This document shows positions 16,374 through 23,863 of a stretch of DNA of 31,619 nt, piece by piece. The stretch is from G020348385 sp964580235 (GTDB lineage: Bacteria > Acidobacteriota > Aminicenantia > Aminicenantales > Aminicenantaceae): assembly GCA_964580235.1 (NCBI GenBank), contig CAZOJY010000028.1:1-31619 (forward strand), in the 5' to 3' direction. The position numbers and the translations under genes were made by a program. The notes below the pieces were generated by a model. That model was not told the origin of the DNA and ran no database searches. It worked only from the letters and a program-made list of their open reading frames with translations. The first letter of the stretch is position 1. Each line of letters starts with the position of its first letter.

Positions 16374-16581
16374 GGGATTTTCTCAGTTCTTTGCCTGAAA
16401 AAATCGGATCTGTTTTATCGTGGAGTCTATCGAGAGCTATTTGAAGATCCGCATAGGCGACGATGTAAGATTCCAGGGCCTTCTGAATAATGAAAGAACG
16501 GGACCGTTCCGTTTCTTTGCTAATGTGGTCCAGCTGCCGGGCAAGTTCTTTCGGGAGCCTGACTGAAATGGCTGTATTCAT
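16363..16581 (-). CDS. Ribbon-helix-helix antitoxin
   Basis: 72 aa from ATG 16581, which has GAAGG about 5 bases upstream; longer upstream starts lack support. The N-terminus ISVRLPKELARQLDHISKETERSRSFIIQKALESYI is a clear RHH (CopG/RelB-like) DNA-binding domain. The tail (DKTDPIFSGKELRKSLGL) would bind the toxin. It lies upstream of and overlaps the RelE gene, the usual antitoxin-first order, and probably represses the pair. Confidence 0.85.
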   Translation of the reverse strand: MNTAISVRLPKELARQLDHISKETERSRSFIIQKALESYIVAYADLQIALDRLHDKTDPIFSGKELRKSLGL

Positions 16582-16927
16582 AAAGAACCTTCTGATATCA
16601 CTGTAATATAATGTAAACAAACGAATACAGAATGTCGAGTGCCAAAATACAAGTACAACATAATTTCTGGTCTGGATTGATGCGGCATAAAGCGACAACA
16701 AACGACAATTTCGCTTTTTTGGTTGGCAAGTGTCATTTGAAGCCTAAATTTTGTTTGTAAAAAGAAGCAAATGAGATCGATAATGGAGCGCAAAGCTCTT
16801 CCTATCCTGTGGCGAATCATCTGGTCGGGATAGTTTTATCTTCAATCGCTGCAGGCTCCTTTAACATCGATTAATAATTCGGGGCGAGATTTGGATATGA
16901 TGGATCCGAATTATCGGAGAGTGAGTT
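16582..16927. other. Intergenic region, no gene seen
   Basis: A minus-strand frame at 16578-16820 crosses it but has no family resemblance and no ribosome site. The promoter of the toxin-antitoxin pair is probably close to 16600-16650, where the sequence is AT-rich. Nothing else is recognised. Confidence 0.4.
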
Positions 16928-17410
16928 TCACACAAAAAGCGTGACGTCGGCCTGCTGGGCCTGCTCGAGAAAAGTGACAACACCCACGCACTGGGCGACT
17001 TCGTCGATCATCTTCTCTTGGGGGATTTCCATGACTTCCATACTCATCTGACAGCCGTAAAGTTTCACACCCAGGTCGATGGCAGTTTGCCTCAGTTCGG
17101 CCAAAGAGGGGACGTGCTTGGCTTTCATCATCTTTTTGAACATCCAGCGGCCGATTCCTCCGAAGCTCATCTTGCTGGGGGAGGCGCGGTTGATATCACC
17201 CCCATAAAAAATACCCATCAAACGGCCTAAAAAACTTTTACCCGTTCGCTTTTTTTTCTTGAGGGCCCGGAGTCCCCAGAATGTGAAAAACATGGTGACA
17301 TCCATGTTCGAGGCCGCTGCTCCTGTGGCGATGCTGAAGGCGGCGAACAATTTATCCATATCTCCGCTGAAGACGGCCATAGCGAGTTTTTTCTTTTCTT
17401 GTTCTTCCAT
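16928..17410 (-). CDS. DsrE/DsrF/DrsH-like family protein
   Basis: 160 aa. The N-terminus KKLAMAVFSGDMDKLFAAFSIATGAAA, then VTMFFTFWGLRALKK, and the conserved cysteine in VKLYGCQMSMEVM (C120) define the DsrE-like family that handles protein-bound sulfur (persulfides). A second cysteine (C141) follows. The gene lies 15 bases after the ArsR-type regulator, so they form an operon. Likely a cytosolic sulfur-relay or stress protein; its exact partner is not visible here. Confidence 0.85.
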   Translation of the reverse strand: MEEQEKKKLAMAVFSGDMDKLFAAFSIATGAAASNMDVTMFFTFWGLRALKKKKRTGKSFLGRLMGIFYGGDINRASPSKMSFGGIGRWMFKKMMKAKHVPSLAELRQTAIDLGVKLYGCQMSMEVMEIPQEKMIDEVAQCVGVVTFLEQAQQADVTLFV

Positions 17411-17425
17411 CAGGAAATTCTCCGT

Positions 17426-17767
17426 TTATTCTTTCTTCCGACTTATGGCTAATTTGACTGTTTTGCTCTGAGCGCTCAAAGAATCTCTGAGCACCTCGCT
17501 TATCAAATCGAACGCCTGGATGATTTTTCTGTTGGAAAGCGAATATAACACATTGATTCCTTTTCGTTGGGTTGCGACGATGCCTTTTGCCCGCAAGATA
17601 GCGAGATGCTGGGAAAGATTGGCCTGGGAAATGCCTGTCTTTTTCACCATCTCGCTGACGGTCATATGCTTTTGACGAAGGCAACCCAATATTTGCTGCC
17701 GTTTAGGATTGGCCAGGGTTTTGCATATGTCGGAGTGCAGCAAATAAAATTCTTTTTTTTCCATCAT
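17426..17767 (-). CDS. ArsR/SmtB family transcriptional regulator
   Basis: 113 aa with a winged helix-turn-helix: DICKTLANPKRQQILGCLRQ, MTVSEMVKKTGISQANLSQHLAILRAKGIVATQRKGINVLYSL. Ribosome site AAGG lies 5 bases before the start. The classical metal-site ELCVCDL motif is absent; the only cysteines are near residues 15 and 29, so it is not an obvious arsenic or zinc sensor. Paired with a DsrE-like gene, it may sense reactive sulfur or redox state, as BigR/SqrR do, but the Cys pattern differs. It probably represses its own promoter at 17794-17822. Confidence 0.88.
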   Translation of the reverse strand: MMEKKEFYLLHSDICKTLANPKRQQILGCLRQKHMTVSEMVKKTGISQANLSQHLAILRAKGIVATQRKGINVLYSLSNRKIIQAFDLISEVLRDSLSAQSKTVKLAISRKKE

Positions 17768-17793
17768 TTCTACCTTATTTTGTCTTAACTATT

Positions 17794-17822
17794 ATTATAA
17801 TATTCAAAGATTGTTATTTCAA
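17794..17822 (-). promoter_or_regulatory. Sigma-70 promoter of the arsR-dsrE operon
   Basis: On the minus strand: TTGAAA (17817-17822), a 17-base spacer, and a consensus TATAAT (17794-17799), 26 bases upstream of the ArsR start. The AT-rich dyad around the -10 would suit autorepression by the ArsR protein. Confidence 0.75.
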
Positions 17823-17895
17823 TGCAAGGAGCCGGAGATCGCTGCGCTTTGCCCGCGATGACAGTCTAATGTCGAAGGAGTTGGGGATCAGTTAT

Positions 17896-20490
17896 TTAAT
17901 TTTCGGGGTAGAGCAGTGCATTGAGCAGGAATTTGTAGGTGCCGTGGGATTGGGCCCTGTGCTGACAGCGGATGCCGATAAGGATGATGTGCCCTTTTTT
18001 GTGCGAGATGTCGACCACTGCGGCTTTCCTGGCTATCACGTCTTCCCCGAGCAGCCATCCACTCATCAAGACATTATCTTCAGGGTAGCTGGCGACGACT
18101 TTTCTGTCCCATTCTCCGGAGGGAACCCGCGTGCTGATTGCCAAACTTCTGGAAAAGACAGCGCCGATTTCCTCGGGAAGTCCATATCCGACCGGAGTCC
18201 TGTTGTCCACCTTGAGTTTCAGGATGGATGTGGGGCAGAAAAATTCGCTGCGGCTCACTCTTTCCAGAGCATTCTGGGCAGGGACGGCGAATTCTTTAAA
18301 GGCCAATCCGCAGGCATCGTTGAGGGTGACTAAAATCCCTCCCTCATCGACAAACATTTTAAGGGCTTCCACGCCTTCTTTGCCAATTCCCCCTTCATAT
18401 TCAGGAGGCATGGAGCCCGAGAAATACCTGGCATATTCAGAAGACTGGCCCGGTCTTCCGTTCTTGATAATGTCAGCGCTTTCACTGGCAAAAACGATAA
18501 CATCAAATTTTTTGCTCAAGCTGATTTTTTTATTTTTTTCTCCTTTGAAGTCCTTGTTGTGAAGGGTCGTGAATGGAATTTCCAGATCATCCAGCATATA
18601 GCGGGTCCATCCTTCGTCCATGTTGGACCGCCAGGATTGATAGAGACCCACCCGGTATTTCTTAAGCTCTGATTTTTCGATATCCGAAATGTCTTCGAGT
18701 GCATGGACCTGGACATGCCGTTTTTGCACCAAAGAAGGGAGCAATTTCATAACGTCGGGTGAATTTTTCACGATAAAACTGCCGGGAGCTGCCATGAATC
18801 TGTCCTGTTTGATCTTCTCTTTAGAGCGATAGATCTCTGCATCCGCATTCATCAGCGCAAAAACAACAGAATAAGAGGCATTGACATGAGAATCAATCAC
18901 AAAATATGCGCTGGTTTCCTCAGGAGGTGCGACTTCGGGGAAAGATATTGTATCCAACATTTCCAAATTTGCCTCGAAGCGGCGGTCGATCTGATCGCAT
19001 CTGACACCCATCTGCATAGGCAGAGTCCATCCTGCGTTGTCGTAAGGAGGAACAGGAGGGCCTCCGGGGTATTGGCGCATATCCGGGTATTTTTGTTTCT
19101 CAAGCAAAGCCTGGGCATAAGGTCTGTAGGGTTGGGACATCAGGACCACAAAGGAGCCGGCCGGATAAAATTTTCCCTCGGCGATGAAGTCTTTTTTCGC
19201 CCGGTGAATCTGCACACCTCCAAGCTTCAGGATTTTCAGCATTCTGAGCGTTGTGGGGTAGTCGATCTGCTTTTGAGGAATGACAAATGCGAAAGGTTCG
19301 CCCTCTTTTTGGATTTCAACTGCATCCTTACACATTTTGTAGAAGCTGAACAACAGATCTTCTTTGTGGAGAAAAGCTGTTTTCACCAGGCTCAAAGAGA
19401 GTGTCAGTTCATAATCAACGAGGTCTCTCAGCCTCCACCAGCCGCCTGGCCAGGGATCGGGAAACTGCATACGCCTTTCGACATAATCTTTTGGAATTTC
19501 TGTGGGATCGATGAAGATGGGAGAAGCCACGCGGGCCGATGCCATCTCGGAGAGAAGGCCGATTGTGTTGTGGAGCCAGGATGTATCGTCACAGGCTCCG
19601 ATCCACCAGCCCGTGTAGCTCCGGCCGTGAACCACTCCTTTGAAACCGTTCTTCTGCAAATCGTACGCCATGTTCGAGCCGCAAAGGGCGACTCCACGCC
19701 AAAGGAGGGGATGGATGGTCGGCACGGGGGGGTCCATAAAAGGAGGCACAAAAAGGCGGGCACGGGTTGAGCCCATCTGGTGTTCGTCGATGTGAATCTG
19801 AGGAATCCAGTCGTGATAGAGAACTTTTGTGACGGCCTGAGTTTCTTTGAGGTTGAACATGAACCAGTCGCGGTTATCATCATGACCGGCATAATGGTGA
19901 TAGAGCCAGGGCATACGTCCCCCCTCATATTTTGTTCCCACATATTTTCGGTACCAGTCTGTGACCATCTGCTGGCCGTCTGGATTTATCGTTGGGGAGA
20001 GAAGCACGATAACATCATTCAGGACCCTGTCGGCATCGAACGGAGTTTTTCCTGTGACCAGAAGATAAGCCAGCTCCATGGCCATTTGAGAGGCAGCTAT
20101 TTCGGTCGCATGAATGTTGCATGTGATGAGCATGATGATTTTTCCCTGTTTGGAAAGATCCTCCGCTTCCTCTGAACTGAGACCTTGGGCATCCCTTAGC
20201 TTTTTTGTGATATCTGTGTATTTTTCGAGATCGGCCATATTCGTTTCGGATGTGATCACCGCCATGATCATCGGTTTTCCAAGGGTTGATTTGCCGATGG
20301 TCACTACTTTGATTTTATCTGATTCTGAATCAAGCTTCTGGAAATAGGCCTGAATTTGACCGTAGTCAGCGAGCTTGCGGTCAGCACCGACTTTGTGTCC
20401 TAAAAATTCATCGGGGGAAGTCTGGGCAATTAGAAAACACGGGAGAACCAGGAGGATGGACGCCAGGAATAAAGTTTTTGTTTTTTTCAT
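17896..20490 (-). CDS. Secreted M14-family zinc carboxypeptidase-like protein
   Basis: 864 aa from ATG 20490, chosen because GGAGGG lies just upstream and a signal peptide follows (KKTKTLFLASILLVLPCFLIAQ); an upstream in-frame ATG at 20529 lacks both. The catalytic domain is in the first 400 residues: HxxE zinc ligands in NIHATE (H127, E130), NPDG (169-172), NRDWF, and the third ligand histidine in QIHIDEHQMG. The remaining half is a long C-terminal extension with Rossmann-like strands, common in M14 proteins of Acidobacteriota and Aminicenantes. Probably a periplasmic or secreted peptidase for scavenging peptides. Apparently monocistronic. Confidence 0.88.
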   Translation of the reverse strand: MKKTKTLFLASILLVLPCFLIAQTSPDEFLGHKVGADRKLADYGQIQAYFQKLDSESDKIKVVTIGKSTLGKPMIMAVITSETNMADLEKYTDITKKLRDAQGLSSEEAEDLSKQGKIIMLITCNIHATEIAASQMAMELAYLLVTGKTPFDADRVLNDVIVLLSPTINPDGQQMVTDWYRKYVGTKYEGGRMPWLYHHYAGHDDNRDWFMFNLKETQAVTKVLYHDWIPQIHIDEHQMGSTRARLFVPPFMDPPVPTIHPLLWRGVALCGSNMAYDLQKNGFKGVVHGRSYTGWWIGACDDTSWLHNTIGLLSEMASARVASPIFIDPTEIPKDYVERRMQFPDPWPGGWWRLRDLVDYELTLSLSLVKTAFLHKEDLLFSFYKMCKDAVEIQKEGEPFAFVIPQKQIDYPTTLRMLKILKLGGVQIHRAKKDFIAEGKFYPAGSFVVLMSQPYRPYAQALLEKQKYPDMRQYPGGPPVPPYDNAGWTLPMQMGVRCDQIDRRFEANLEMLDTISFPEVAPPEETSAYFVIDSHVNASYSVVFALMNADAEIYRSKEKIKQDRFMAAPGSFIVKNSPDVMKLLPSLVQKRHVQVHALEDISDIEKSELKKYRVGLYQSWRSNMDEGWTRYMLDDLEIPFTTLHNKDFKGEKNKKISLSKKFDVIVFASESADIIKNGRPGQSSEYARYFSGSMPPEYEGGIGKEGVEALKMFVDEGGILVTLNDACGLAFKEFAVPAQNALERVSRSEFFCPTSILKLKVDNRTPVGYGLPEEIGAVFSRSLAISTRVPSGEWDRKVVASYPEDNVLMSGWLLGEDVIARKAAVVDISHKKGHIILIGIRCQHRAQSHGTYKFLLNALLYPEN

Positions 20491-20654
20491 AATTCCCTCC
20501 ATAAGTAAACTGAGGTTTTTTTCTATCACTTGATTGCGGAGGCTGTCAAGTTCTCATTCATGTCTCGATTTCTGCGACTAATATAAATAAAGTTTTGAAA
20601 TGCATTGGTGTTGACAAATAAAAGAGTAACATATAGGATTTTTCCGAGGATGAT

Positions 20655-21500
20655 ATGAAGCAGAATAATCTGAAAAAAATGGCTTTCGTTTTTGTAATAT
20701 TGATTGCCTTTGTTTTGGCTCATGATGTTTCTGCTTGGCCGGATGAACAGGAGGAAAGGCTTCCTCGTTTGATTTTCGATGATGGCATTGCTGGGAAGCT
20801 CGAAATAGAAGTTCATTACGGATACTGGACAATGAATCCAGTCAAAGGCTTGTTCGAAGCAGACCTCACCCAATCGTTGAGCGACGAAATAGCAAAAGAG
20901 ATCGGTACCAAAATCAATGAATCCGGCCATAATATAACGAAGATTGGGCACGACCACAATCTTGTTTTTGATTCTTCGGGATCTGTTTATGGTTTTGAGT
21001 TAAGATTTTACCCTGGAGGCCGGTATTCTTCGTTCAGTCTTGGCGTGTCCATCGAGAAAACGCACATGAAGGCCACGGTGGAGGGACCGGTCACCGTGCA
21101 GTTCAATGACGGCACGCATGCTGAGATGGATGCAGTGGGAATTGTTGACCTGAATCCCCTTTTCACCAACCTCAGTTTCCGGTGGGATATCAAACCGGAA
21201 TGGGTTGTAACTCCCTATTTTGTCTTCGGTTTGGGTCTTGCAGCACTCAATGGGGAAGTGAGTTACAGTTATAACGGAACATACTACTGGGCCGGAGGTG
21301 CGGAAAGTCATGAGGATGAGGATAAAAGAGATATAAAAGAGGCAGAGGAAGATACCGATGTCAACCTGCCGAACATTCTCCCGCTTTTGCAGTTAAACCT
21401 TGGTGTGAGGGCGGAAGTCATCCCTCATCTGCATTTGAGAGTGGAAGCGGGTATCTGGAATGGCTTTATCCTCCGGGCAGGAATAGCCTATAAATTTTAG
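20655..21500 (+). CDS. Outer-membrane beta-barrel-like protein
   Basis: 281 aa with a ribosome site (GAGG) and a signal peptide (MAFVFVILIAFVLAHDVSA). The rest alternates polar and apolar residues in short strands with aromatic girdles (YGFELRFYPGGRYSSFSLGVS, FRWDIKPEWVVTPYFVFGLGLA, LHLRVEAGIWNGFILRAGIAYKF). It ends in a terminal phenylalanine, typical of BAM-inserted barrels. One acidic loop (ESHEDEDKRDIKEAEEDTD) is probably exposed. No specific family is recognised. It is divergent from the M14 gene, sharing a 164-base promoter region. Confidence 0.7.
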   Translation: MKQNNLKKMAFVFVILIAFVLAHDVSAWPDEQEERLPRLIFDDGIAGKLEIEVHYGYWTMNPVKGLFEADLTQSLSDEIAKEIGTKINESGHNITKIGHDHNLVFDSSGSVYGFELRFYPGGRYSSFSLGVSIEKTHMKATVEGPVTVQFNDGTHAEMDAVGIVDLNPLFTNLSFRWDIKPEWVVTPYFVFGLGLAALNGEVSYSYNGTYYWAGGAESHEDEDKRDIKEAEEDTDVNLPNILPLLQLNLGVRAEVIPHLHLRVEAGIWNGFILRAGIAYKF

Positions 21501-21553
21501 TATTAACAGCCATAATTATTCTACAGCTGAGCCTCCCCACCCCAACACAAAGG

Positions 21554-21582
21554 TGTACACAAATTCGAAAGAATGGTATTCT
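21554..21582 (+). promoter_or_regulatory. Candidate promoter of the SRP RNA
   Basis: TGTACA (21554-21559), 17 bases, TATTCT (21577-21582), ending 8 bases before the RNA's predicted 5' end. Spacing is right but the hexamers are imperfect. Confidence 0.4.
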
Positions 21583-21590
21583 AAGTATCT

Positions 21591-21871
21591 GGCCGTGCTA
21601 GATGGGGAGCTAGCGGTGCCCTGTTGCCCACAATCCGCTGCAGTGGGGTCGAATTCCCCGCCGAGGCTGCGCTTTTTCTGGCCTGTGTTCATGCAAGTGG
21701 TGTTGATGGTATGGGCCCTGCGCGAAGAGCTCTCTGTAAACCCCGTCAGGACCGGGAGGTAGCAGCGGTAGCAGAGCGGTCTCTTGTGCGTCAGATCAGC
21801 CTTTCCTGAGCTAACTGCATGGATAACGCAGGGGGAGTTCAGTCGGAGCAGGGTGCACGGCCTTTTTTTTT
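21591..21871 (+). ncRNA. ffs: Signal recognition particle RNA, large bacterial type
   Basis: About 272 nt plus a T tract. The 5' end GGCCGTGC pairs with the 3' end GCACGGCC (ending at 21862), followed by nine T's. The 5' part contains the Alu-domain sequence GCTAGCGGTGCCCTGT and ACAATCCGCTGCAGTGGGG, as in Bacillus scRNA. The middle has the SRP54-binding domain, GTCAGGACCGGGAGGTAGCAGC, around 21747. This long form with an Alu domain differs from the short 4.5S RNA of Proteobacteria. It converges on the DHDPS-family gene, whose stop is at 21877. Confidence 0.9.
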
Positions 21872-21876
21872 CTCCT

Positions 21877-22767
21877 TTATCCCATAAAATTCAAACTTTT
21901 TACAATCTCTTCGATGGCTGCTCTGCCTTTTGTATCCAGGGGGAGGATGGGATTTCTCGGGGGACCGCCGTAAAATCCGAGCAGGTCCATGGCATATTTA
22001 AATCCAGGAATTCCGTGAGTTTGTGTTATGGCATTATTCAAGGGAATGAGTTCCTTCTGGTGTTTTAAGGCCTTCTCCCATTTGCCTTCCATAAAAGCAC
22101 GATACAGCGCCGCACATTGAGCAGGAACAACGCCTGCAAGCCGGAGGATTCCACCCGAGGCTCCCAAAAGGAGTCCAAAGAGAAATACGCTTCCAGCCCC
22201 CAAAAGAAAACCAAAGTCGGGAAGAAGATGTTGGATTACTTCTCCCAAAAAGGACAGATTTCCCGAGCTGTCTTTGATGCCGATGATGTTCGGATGCTTT
22301 GAAAGCTCGATGACCAGTTGCCGGCTTATCGATAAACCTGTGACCTGGGGAATATGATAAAGGATCACGGGAATTTGGACTTCATCGGCGATGGCATAAT
22401 AATGCCTTTTCAAGGCTTCGGTTGTCATCATGGATTTAAAGTAGCTTGGTGTTCGAATCAACGCCGCATGGATTCCAAGATCGGCCATATGGTTGGTGAA
22501 TGCGATGGTAGCGGAGGTCGATTCGCGCGCTGTTCCCATGATGATTTTTTTGCCCGGAGTAGTGGCTTCTAAAGCACCGTGGACCAAGATCTCGGATTCT
22601 CCATCCGTCAGATAAGCTGCTTCTCCGCTGCTTCCCGCGATGAGATATCCGGCCAGATCGCAGGTGTCGTATTTTTTTATGTTTTCCCAGAATTTTTTTT
22701 TGGAAACTCTGTTGTTTTCGAAGGGTGTGCTTAATGCCGCAAAGAGCCCCTGGAGTTTTTCAGACAC
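21877..22767 (-). CDS. DHDPS/NAL-family lyase (dihydrodipicolinate synthase-like)
   Basis: 296 aa starting at GTG 22767 behind AAGGAGA. A class I aldolase TIM barrel with GSSGEAAYLT (the pyruvate-binding GTTGE position), the catalytic tyrosine in ILYHIPQ (Y137) and the Schiff-base lysine in IGIKDSSGN (K165). The family includes DapA, HOGA1, N-acetylneuraminate lyase and KDG aldolase. The HGIPGFKYAMDLLGFYGGPPRNP ending fits the general family and does not settle the substrate. It is third in a minus-strand operon after cobO and a zincin (14-base gap), with no lysine-pathway gene nearby, so I leave the symbol blank. Confidence 0.88.
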   Translation of the reverse strand: MSEKLQGLFAALSTPFENNRVSKKKFWENIKKYDTCDLAGYLIAGSSGEAAYLTDGESEILVHGALEATTPGKKIIMGTARESTSATIAFTNHMADLGIHAALIRTPSYFKSMMTTEALKRHYYAIADEVQIPVILYHIPQVTGLSISRQLVIELSKHPNIIGIKDSSGNLSFLGEVIQHLLPDFGFLLGAGSVFLFGLLLGASGGILRLAGVVPAQCAALYRAFMEGKWEKALKHQKELIPLNNAITQTHGIPGFKYAMDLLGFYGGPPRNPILPLDTKGRAAIEEIVKSLNFMG

Positions 22768-22781
22768 AAATCTTCTCCTTT

Positions 22782-23165
22782 TTAATGTTTTCGATTGTTT
22801 TCTTCCTCGATCTTTCTCATCTCCTCATCGGAAAACCCAAAATAATGGCCGATTTCGTGAATCACAACCTCCCGCACTTTCTCCTTTATCTGCTCCGCGG
22901 TGGAGCATATCTCTTCGATCGGTTTCTGGTAGATGACGATAACATCGGGAGGAATGTTCCCATAATACGGCCCCCTATGGGTAAAAGGAACGCCGTGGTA
23001 CGTGCCGAGTATTCTGCTGAAAGGATGGCTTCCTGTTTGTCGGTAGATATCTGAGGGAGCCTCCTTTTCTACCATAATCACCAGGTTTTCGATGAGGTTC
23101 TTGAATTTTTTCGGCAGGTGAACAAGAGCTTCTTCCACAAGTTGTTCGAATTGTTCCTTTTTCAT
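22782..23165 (-). CDS. Metallopeptidase-family protein (zincin, PF06262 type)
   Basis: 127 aa ending in VVIHEIGHYFGFSDEEM, the extended HExxHxxGxxD zinc site (H103, E104, H107, D113) of the small zincin-like metallopeptidase family formerly called DUF1025. Full family length. It lacks a signal peptide, so it acts in the cytosol; the substrate is unknown. It is second in the operon with cobO upstream (14 bases) and the DHDPS-type gene downstream (14 bases). No clear Shine-Dalgarno sequence, so translation may depend on coupling. Confidence 0.88.
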   Translation of the reverse strand: MKKEQFEQLVEEALVHLPKKFKNLIENLVIMVEKEAPSDIYRQTGSHPFSRILGTYHGVPFTHRGPYYGNIPPDVIVIYQKPIEEICSTAEQIKEKVREVVIHEIGHYFGFSDEEMRKIEEENNRKH

Positions 23166-23179
23166 CGATATGCGGAAAA

Positions 23180-23728
23180 TTATTTTTCGATCCCTTTGCG
23201 GGCCTGAATCCCTTTTTTGTAGTAGTGTTTGATTTCTTTCATCTCTGTGACCAGATCTGCACGTTTTATGAAAGACTCGGGAGCATATCTCCCTGTCAAA
23301 ATCACTTCCATATCTTCCGGTTTTTTATCCAGAAAATCGTGGATTTCCTTCTCTGAAAAAAGGTTGAAGTGAACAGCCACATTGACCTCATCCAGAACAA
23401 TTATGCGGTACTTTTGCGATCTCATCATCTTGGTGCATTCTCGAAGCCCTTTCTTTGCTCTTGCGATATCCTCTTCGTCAGGATTTTCGGTCACATGGAT
23501 AAAACCCTTCCGGCCGAACTGCGCGATCGTAATAAGCGATGAAAGCTTCTTGACACCAGAAAGCTCTCCGTAATCCTGGCCTTTCAGAAATTGGCAAAAA
23601 TAGGTTCTGATCCCGTGACCCGCTGCTCTCAATGCCAGACCTAGAGCGGCTGTGGTTTTTCCCTTTCCGTTCCCAGTGTAGACTTGTATGTATCCCCTGA
23701 ATTTCTCGTCCTGTGCTTGTTCTTCCAT
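23180..23728 (-). CDS. cobO: Cob(I)yrinic acid a,c-diamide adenosyltransferase
   Basis: 182 aa with IQVYTGNGKGKTTAALG (P-loop, residues 19-26), AAGHGIRTYFCQFLKG, IIVLDEVNVAVHF and EVILTGRYAPESFIKRADLVTEM. These are the hallmarks of CobO/BtuR, which transfers the adenosyl group from ATP to the cobalt of corrinoids. Probably used for salvage or synthesis of adenosylcobalamin in the cytosol. The AAGGGA upstream abuts the ATG, so spacing is unusually short. First gene of the minus-strand operon, divergent from serS. Confidence 0.92.
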   Translation of the reverse strand: MEEQAQDEKFRGYIQVYTGNGKGKTTAALGLALRAAGHGIRTYFCQFLKGQDYGELSGVKKLSSLITIAQFGRKGFIHVTENPDEEDIARAKKGLRECTKMMRSQKYRIIVLDEVNVAVHFNLFSEKEIHDFLDKKPEDMEVILTGRYAPESFIKRADLVTEMKEIKHYYKKGIQARKGIEK

Positions 23729-23827
23729 TCCCTTAAACTATATTTAATCCCACACGCCTCGTCAACCATCGTGTCCCGGGATTCAAAAGATGTTTTCAAA
23801 GAACTCTTCGATATCGTCCAGAGGCTT

Positions 23828-23856
23828 TTTAAAAACATCGGTGGATATGCTATAAT
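23828..23856 (+). promoter_or_regulatory. Extended -10 promoter of serS (leaderless)
   Basis: TTTAAA (23828-23833), a 17-base spacer, and TGCTATAAT giving an extended -10 with consensus TATAAT at 23851-23856. The serS ATG follows after only 7 bases, so the transcript would begin at or next to the start codon. Confidence 0.65.
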
Positions 23857-23863
23857 CTTTCCC

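Noticed and set aside
18886..19770. 294-aa plus-strand open frame
   Set aside because: It is antisense to the M14 peptidase, has no family pattern, and the minus-strand frame holds the zinc motifs, signal peptide and ribosome site.
21553..22068. Plus-strand frames over 21553-21809 and 21784-22068
   Set aside because: They lie within the SRP RNA and antisense to the DHDPS-family gene, with no protein resemblance.
23684..23863. Upstream extension of serS to 23684
   Set aside because: It overlaps cobO on the other strand and adds about 60 residues not found in SerRS; ATG 23864 gives the standard N-terminus.
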